The position numbers were made by a program, and so were the translations under genes. From an uncultured Clostridia bacterium (GTDB lineage Bacteria > Bacillota > Clostridia > Oscillospirales > Ruminococcaceae), in contig CANQNF010000004.1 in NCBI GenBank assembly GCA_947625125.1, positions 1-64,000 on the forward strand: DNA of 64,000 nucleotides, in the 5' to 3' direction. Below the pieces are notes generated by a model that was not told the origin of the DNA, ran no database searches, and saw only the letters and a program-made list of their open reading frames with translations. This document shows, one piece after another, positions 58,850-64,000 of this stretch; position 1 is the stretch's first letter, and each line of letters begins with the position of its first letter.

Positions 58850-61267
58850 TTACTTTCTCAATCCCCAGATGTTCTTCGCGTACTCGTCGACGGCTCTGTC
58901 GGCGGAGAAGACGCCTGCGCCGGCAATGTTCATGAGCGACATAGACTGCCACTTTTCGGCGTTCCTGTAGAGCTCTGAGACCTTAGCCTGTGCGTCGCGG
59001 TAGGACCTGTAGTCGGCGAGCGCCATGTACTGGTCCTTGCCCTTGAAGAAGTCGCGCGCGATATCTGCAAAATCGTTGCCGTTGAAGCCCTTTTCGATCT
59101 GGTCGATGACGGCCTTTACCTCGGCGTCGCTGTCATAGATCTTTATCGGGGAGTAGCTGCGCTCTCTGTGCTTTACTTCTTCGGCGGTCATTCCGAAGAA
59201 TACTATGTTGTCCTCGCCTGCGGCAGCGCCTATCTCGATATTTGCGCCGTCTCTTGTGCCGAGCGTGACCGCACCGTTGAGCATTAGCTTCATATTGCCA
59301 GTGCCCGAAGCCTCCGTTCCGGCAAGGGATATCTGCTCGGATATCTCGGCGGCCGGCATCAGCTTCTCCGAAAGAGTAACGCTGTAGTTTTCGAGGAACA
59401 CGACGTTGAGTTTCTCTCTTATGCTCTTGTTTTCGGGCTTGTCAAGCTCCTTGGAGATGGACCAGATGAGCTTGATGACCTGCTTTGCAAAGTAATAACT
59501 CGGGGCAGCCTTTGCAGCAAAGATGTATGTCCTCGGGAGGATGTTCGCCGAGGGATCGTCCTTTAAAGTGAGATAGTCGGCGACTATGTTCATGACGTTA
59601 AGGTGCTGTCTCTTGTATTCATGGAGGCGCTTGACCTGTACGTCGAAGAGGGTATCCTCGTCGATGACCTTGCCGCACTGCTGTTTTACATATTTTGCAA
59701 AGCTCTTTTTGTTTTCAAGCTTCGCAGCGGCAAGCTTCTTCAAGGTATCGGGGTCGTTTCTGAACGCCTCTAACTTTTTAAGCTTTGTGGCGTCCTTGCG
59801 GTAGCCGGTGCCTATCTTTTCGTCCAAAAGCTCGCAGAGAGGCTTATTGGACTGGCAGAGCCAGCGGCGGTATGCTATGCCGTTGGTGACGTTGGTGAAT
59901 TTTTCGGGTGTGTTCTGGTATTCGTTGCGGAACACCGACTCCTTGATTATCTCGGAATGTATCGCCGAAACGCCGTTTATCTTCATAGAGGCGCAGGCGC
60001 AGAGTCTCGCCATATGGACCTTGCCGCCGTCGATTATCGTCATGCGGTTGCAGAGCTCGGTGCTGTGGGTCTTTTCCCATATCTCGCCGCAGTAGCGGTT
60101 GTTGATCTCGACGATGATGGAATAAATTCTCGGGGCGATCTTCTGGACTATGCTGATGTCCCACTTTTCGAGAGCTTCGGGCAGGACGGTGTGGTTGGTG
60201 TAGGCGAAAACTCTCGTCGTGATGTCCCACGCCTTGTCCCAGCTGTATCCGCAGTCGTCAAGAAGAATCCTCATCAACTCGGGGATAGCCATGGTCGGGT
60301 GTGTGTCGTTTATCTGGATGGCGACCTTGTCGGCAAGATTTTCAAGCGTGCCGTAGGTGGCCATGTGGTGGTTGACTATGTCGTTTATAGAAGCCGAGCA
60401 GAGGAAATACTGCTGCTTTACCCTAAGCTCCTGGCCCATCTCTTTCTGGTCGTTAGGATAGAGGACCTTGCCTATGGCGTCGACCTCATAGCTCTTTCTT
60501 GCGGCAGCGTCGAGGCTTGCGATATCGCCTGTGATGAACGGGGTGTTATCGTGAATGGGATTTACCGGCTTCCAGAGTCTGAGCTTAGATACCGCCTCGG
60601 AATCGTAGCCCGAAACGAAGAGATCGTACGGGACTGCCGAAATAGTGGTATATTTATCATAGGTGACGATATGGTAGTTATTTTCCCACTTTTCGCGTGC
60701 CTCGCCGCCTATATGAACTTCAACAGCCTGTTCGGGCCGCTCGACGAGCCAAATTTTTCCGCCGGGAAGCCAGTTGTCGGGGAGCTCGTTCTGCCAACCG
60801 TCCTGGAGCTTCTGCTTAAAGAAGCCGAGCTCATATAAGATGGAGTAGCCGGTGGCGGAATATCCGTCGGTCGCAAGGCCGTCAAGATAGCATGCCGCAA
60901 GTCTGCCCAAGCCGCCGTTGCCGAGACCCGCGTCGGGCTCCGCCTCATAAATAGAATCAAGAGTGATCCCGTATTCCTTGAGTATCTTATCCGCGGCGTC
61001 GGTGAGCTTGAGGTTAAACAGGCTCGTCTTAAGGGAACGTCCCATAAGGAACTCCATCGAAAGATAGTAGACCTGTTTTCTGCCCTCGCTGTGTACTTTA
61101 TTGGTGAAGTTTTTGCGCTTTTCTCTCAGGATAGTGACAATAATCGACGCGAGCGCTTCATAGATCTGCTGGTTAGACGCTGCGTCGGGGGTTACGCCGT
61201 ACTTGTCGTTAAGCACGTTGAGAAGCTTATCCTTAAGCTCCCTCTGGGTTAAAGCTGCCTTTGCCAA
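58850..61267 (-). CDS. glgP: Glycogen/maltodextrin phosphorylase
   Basis: The protein has 805 residues. DAGLGNGGLGRLAACYLDGL (N-terminal site), VAIQINDTHPTMAIPELMRI, VKRLHEYKRQHLNVMNIVAD, and EASGTGNMKLMLNGAVTLGT with the pyridoxal-phosphate lysine near 660. It releases glucose-1-phosphate from glycogen. The start is TTG 61267 (GGAGAG 7 bp upstream), a weak start codon that may limit synthesis. No other glg gene is adjacent. Confidence 0.96.
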   Translation of the reverse strand: MAKAALTQRELKDKLLNVLNDKYGVTPDAASNQQIYEALASIIVTILREKRKNFTNKVHSEGRKQVYYLSMEFLMGRSLKTSLFNLKLTDAADKILKEYGITLDSIYEAEPDAGLGNGGLGRLAACYLDGLATDGYSATGYSILYELGFFKQKLQDGWQNELPDNWLPGGKIWLVERPEQAVEVHIGGEAREKWENNYHIVTYDKYTTISAVPYDLFVSGYDSEAVSKLRLWKPVNPIHDNTPFITGDIASLDAAARKSYEVDAIGKVLYPNDQKEMGQELRVKQQYFLCSASINDIVNHHMATYGTLENLADKVAIQINDTHPTMAIPELMRILLDDCGYSWDKAWDITTRVFAYTNHTVLPEALEKWDISIVQKIAPRIYSIIVEINNRYCGEIWEKTHSTELCNRMTIIDGGKVHMARLCACASMKINGVSAIHSEIIKESVFRNEYQNTPEKFTNVTNGIAYRRWLCQSNKPLCELLDEKIGTGYRKDATKLKKLEAFRNDPDTLKKLAAAKLENKKSFAKYVKQQCGKVIDEDTLFDVQVKRLHEYKRQHLNVMNIVADYLTLKDDPSANILPRTYIFAAKAAPSYYFAKQVIKLIWSISKELDKPENKSIREKLNVVFLENYSVTLSEKLMPAAEISEQISLAGTEASGTGNMKLMLNGAVTLGTRDGANIEIGAAAGEDNIVFFGMTAEEVKHRERSYSPIKIYDSDAEVKAVIDQIEKGFNGNDFADIARDFFKGKDQYMALADYRSYRDAQAKVSELYRNAEKWQSMSLMNIAGAGVFSADRAVDEYAKNIWGLRK

Positions 61268-61559
61268 AGTAAACTCTCCTTTGCAAATTATTTAGACTAA
61301 CGCCTTATAATTATACTCAATCAGCCCCGATTTGTCAATATATAATTCGCAAAATATACGGAATCGGGAGCTGAAATTCGTTGATATTTTACAAAAAATA
61401 ACCAAATAAGAGGAAAACTTCCGCAAAAAAGCCATCGAAAAAACACGCAGGCCCGCAAAAACGCAGGCCCGCGACGGAAAGGATATAACATTCAAAGGCG
61501 GAATGAACGAGTGAAAACCGGGAAAGGGTTTAAAGTAGTTGGGGGCGGCGGAGGTGTGG

Positions 61560-61935
61560 TGCGGCTACCCCTCGCTCGCTGAGGTTTGACGGAAATATTG
61601 TGCGCCTCCCCCTCGCTCGCGAACGCTGCCGCGTTCGCTCGCTCGGGGCTTCTGCCGGCCGCTGCCTTTCGGGGACAACCCTTGCAGGGTTTTCCCCGAA
61701 CCCCTTTTGCGAAACCCGACGGCATGAAATGCCGTCGGGCCGGGGAAACCCCCGGCGAGGGTTTCCCCGGCAAAAACAGTCCACCGGACTGTTTTTGCTC
61801 CCTTTCCTGCGCTTCGCTTACGCTTAACCCTCGAGAACGCCTGCCGGCGTTCTCTCGGGGGATTTCGCAGCCTGCGGGCTGCGACTCAGGGGCTCCGCCC
61901 CCGAGACCCCCGCAGCCTTGAAAGGCTGGCGAACT
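61560..61935. repeat. Array of serial hairpins (about 375 bp) between glgP and the ABC permease
   Basis: Successive perfect or near-perfect palindromes: GCGAACGC/GCGTTCGC, CCCGACGGCAT/ATGCCGTCGGG, CCGGGGAAACCC/GGGTTTCCCCGG, CAAAAACAGTCC/GGACTGTTTTTG, GAGAACGC/GCGTTCTC, CGCAGCC/GGCTGCG, and GGGGGC/GCCCCC. No credible gene lies inside, although open frames exist because of the high GC. It is likely an intergenic repeat mosaic. Confidence 0.7.
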
Positions 61936-61968
61936 TTTTAGATTTCGCCCGCCATAACTTTGGCGTTT

Positions 61969-63432
61969 TTACTCATTCTTTATCGCTTCCAAAGCCGACA
62001 GGCGGGTCGCTCGGATGGCCGGGTAAAGCCCCGATATTACGCCTACCCCGATCGCCAGTATCACCGCCGCTATGTCGAGCCAGAACGGTATTATCGAAAG
62101 CTTGGCCTCTGATGAATAAATGCCGAACGCCTCCATGCCCCCGCCTGCGGCAAGCTTATTCACAAGCATCGAAGCCCCGTAACTCAGTCCCACGCCCAGG
62201 AACCCGCCTACAATGCCTATTATCGCGGCCTCGACAAGGAACATCCCCCTTATATCCGAAAGCTTGCAGCCTATGACCTTCATAATGCCTATTTCACGCG
62301 TTCTCTCGTAAATCGACATGACCATCGTATTTGCTATGGAAATCGCCGCGACAAAGAACGCCACCGCGCCTATCGCGCCCAAAACCGAGCGCAGAAACTT
62401 CGTCTGGTCCTGCTGCTGTCTTATCCAGTCCATCTGCGAATCGGTCTGGAACTCCATCGCGTTTATCTGGTCCTGGACCTCCAAAACGTTGTCGACGTCG
62501 TCGACTATTACCGTCAGATTCTGGTAGAGATTTTCCCTGCCGTCGGCGTAATTGTTGCCGTCGTCATAGGAATATCCGAAAACAACTTCCTCGCCGTACA
62601 TATCCGAATAGTATTTGTTCTGGTTCTCTTCGAGCAGCTTGTCGAGCTCCTGCAAGCCCTTTATGTCCATATAGGCCTCATGCGACCAGTCGGTGCTGCC
62701 GTTCTGAAGATTCTGTACCAAAACGCCGACGCACTTTCCCTGGAACGCCTTGACTTTCGGTTTTGTGGTATCGACAGCGCCCGAGGCATAGTTTGAATCC
62801 CATGTCAGCTCGTAAAACACATCGTCGTCGAACTCGTTCACCGGGTTCATCGGCAGCTCCTCGCCCTCGGATGATTCATAATATCTTACAAGATTCTGCC
62901 AGTCGGTTTCATGCACGTCGTTGAATTCAAACGGCAGGTTGTAGCACAAAACGAAGTTATACGTTCCTACGTCCCGCTCGTCAAGCAGTCTGCCCACGAC
63001 CACTTCATACCCGAGGTCCTCCATAGCCGAGGCGTCGATACCCTGAAAATTGGGATACCAGATTTTCTCTTTTTTATTTCTGACAATGAAGTTTATGTAG
63101 TTGCTCCACTGCATCGGTGAAACGGCCTTGACATGCTCTATCGACTTGATATTTGCAAGCGATATGTCGTCCAGCGGCTCGACTACGGCAGCCGCCTCCC
63201 ACTCATCGGTTTCCTCGTTATAGGTGCCGGTCTTTGTGTAGACGGAGATTTCTTTTAAGTTACCGCGCGAGCCGAGCTGGTCCTCTATGCCCTTGTTCAT
63301 GCCGATGCCGATGGAGAGCATGATGACAACGGCCGCCGTGCCTATAACGACGCCGAAGACGGTCAGGGCGCTTCTTGCCTTGCGCCTTAAAAAGTTAGAG
63401 AGCGCAAAGGTGAAAAGATCTATTTTCCTCAT
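61969..63432 (-). CDS. FtsX/MacB-type ABC transporter permease
   Basis: The protein has 487 residues. The first transmembrane helix with KARSALTVFGVVIGTAAVVI is the MacB-type start. A large extracytoplasmic domain (residues 45 to 340) follows, then three C-terminal helices with ERTREIGIMKVIGCKLSDIR, the FtsX signature. It probably works with an ATPase encoded outside the window and with the surface protein encoded just upstream (28 bp). RBS AAAGGAG. Confidence 0.88.
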   Translation of the reverse strand: MRKIDLFTFALSNFLRRKARSALTVFGVVIGTAAVVIMLSIGIGMNKGIEDQLGSRGNLKEISVYTKTGTYNEETDEWEAAAVVEPLDDISLANIKSIEHVKAVSPMQWSNYINFIVRNKKEKIWYPNFQGIDASAMEDLGYEVVVGRLLDERDVGTYNFVLCYNLPFEFNDVHETDWQNLVRYYESSEGEELPMNPVNEFDDDVFYELTWDSNYASGAVDTTKPKVKAFQGKCVGVLVQNLQNGSTDWSHEAYMDIKGLQELDKLLEENQNKYYSDMYGEEVVFGYSYDDGNNYADGRENLYQNLTVIVDDVDNVLEVQDQINAMEFQTDSQMDWIRQQQDQTKFLRSVLGAIGAVAFFVAAISIANTMVMSIYERTREIGIMKVIGCKLSDIRGMFLVEAAIIGIVGGFLGVGLSYGASMLVNKLAAGGGMEAFGIYSSEAKLSIIPFWLDIAAVILAIGVGVISGLYPAIRATRLSALEAIKNE

Positions 63433-63459
63433 TTTGTATATTACTCCTTTGGAGCCCTA

Positions 63460-64000
63460 TTACTCGTCTTCTTCGTCCTCAAGGGCCTCTTTCTTGGCCT
63501 TTACTTTTTTGACTATGACGACTATGACGATTATTGCGGCAAGACCTATGGCGGACGGTATCGCAATCTTTGCCCAAAGCGGGAGTCCCGCCTGCTCAAC
63601 ATTGTCGCCGGATACGGGATTTCCGAATTCATCGTATTCAACGTCTCCCATCATGCCCGGGTCTACCGCCATGCCGGGGTCATCCCAGCCCATGTCTCCG
63701 CCCATCATATCGCCGCCCATCATATCGCCGCCGCCCATGGTGGAGGTATCGGTGATGGTCACGTCGAATTTTTCCTCGATGCGCTGTTCGACTCCCGCCG
63801 AATCTTCAAAGGTGAAGAACAGGATAGCGGTCTTGGTCTGGCCTACCGCGGACGGGTCGACGGGGGTTATCGTGCCCTGGAAATACTCGTAGCTTGCCGC
63901 CGCAAGGGTACCGGGGTACTGGGTCGGCATCGTGAAGTCGCCCTCAACGCCGATGCCCAAAGCGGTCATCGGGTTCTTGGACTTGTTGAAATACTGGAAC
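63460..64000 (-). CDS. Membrane-anchored extracellular protein, N-terminus beyond window
   Basis: The frame is open to position 64000, so the start is missing. About 180 residues are visible: an immunoglobulin-like repeat (TAILFFTFEDSAGVEQRIEE), a Gly/Met/Asp repeat (MGGGDMMGGDMMGGDMGW), a linker, one transmembrane helix (IAIPSAIGLAAIIVIVVIVK) and a basic then acidic tail. This resembles COG1361-type S-layer/adhesin-like proteins that sit with MacB-like permeases in Clostridia. It is in an operon with the permease. Confidence 0.65.
   Translation of the reverse strand, partial: FQYFNKSKNPMTALGIGVEGDFTMPTQYPGTLAAASYEYFQGTITPVDPSAVGQTKTAILFFTFEDSAGVEQRIEEKFDVTITDTSTMGGGDMMGGDMMGGDMGWDDPGMAVDPGMMGDVEYDEFGNPVSGDNVEQAGLPLWAKIAIPSAIGLAAIIVIVVIVKKVKAKKEALEDEEDE

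Noticed and set aside
61492-61921. Open frames in the serial-hairpin region
   Set aside because: Overlapping frames on both strands arise from GC-rich palindromes; none has start signals or a recognisable domain.

Overview
The window looks like the chromosome of a Gram-positive anaerobe of the class Clostridia, probably an Oscillospirales/Ruminococcaceae-type gut bacterium. The reasons are strong AGGAGG ribosome binding sites, Firmicutes-style promoters, heterodimeric ABC exporter, SecG and GlgP genes of clostridial type, and Tn916/Tn1549-like mobile DNA. The species cannot be named from the sequence alone. I saw no rRNA, tRNA or CRISPR array.

Positions 1 to about 24,100 are an accretion zone of integrated mobile elements lying downstream of the 3' end of guaA. 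It starts with the edge of an ICE: a replication initiator gene running off the left end and Tn916 DR2-like integrase arm sites. Next come a probably frameshifted ApeA-like HEPN gene, a complete MvaI/BcnI-type restriction-modification (RM) system with a controller protein, and an unrecognised three-gene membrane operon. A mobilizable element follows (mob relic, oriT-like hairpin, iteron-like palindrome, RepA-like ATPase, MobC-like protein, tyrosine integrase, excisionase, repressor with a divergent operator region). The second half of the island is a co-directional run of defence genes: controller plus restriction enzyme, HEPN, DUF262, a cytosine-C5 methylase, a proteasome-like Ntn hydrolase, and a DpnII-like GATC RM system with an extra methylase. 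It ends in a second, degenerate copy of the same mobilizable element, whose integrase end has been lost.

From about 24,135 to 64,000 the window is ordinary chromosome. It holds an LD-carboxypeptidase, guaA, a CapA-like phosphoesterase, a heterodimeric ABC exporter with its MarR regulator, a 2,317-residue cyclic beta-1,2-glucan synthase, an ECF sigma/ABC operon, a MATE exporter, a D-Ala-D-Ala carboxypeptidase, a CE2-type esterase, a pullulanase, a PepV-like dipeptidase, a DUF308 protein, a HIT protein, HtpG, a DeoR regulator, SecG, uracil-DNA glycosylase, glycogen phosphorylase and a FtsX/MacB-like ABC permease with a partly visible surface protein. Pullulanase and glycogen phosphorylase suggest an alpha-glucan storage economy.

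The most unusual signals are non-coding. (1) An 84-nt hairpin is inserted at different places in two related relaxase genes. Five base pairs differ between the copies with both partners changed, and exact removal restores the reading frame in both. (2) A 120-nt, four-copy dispersed repeat has two covarying stems. (3) A four-copy GC-rich repeat forms a four-way-junction-like fold. (4) A rod-shaped 221-nt element lies between convergent genes. (5) Four pairs of heptamers, each pair with 11-bp spacing, mark the ends of integrated elements. Among proteins, the three-gene membrane operon (6,351 to 8,639) and the proteasome-like hydrolase inside the methylase cluster are the best candidates for undescribed defence functions.
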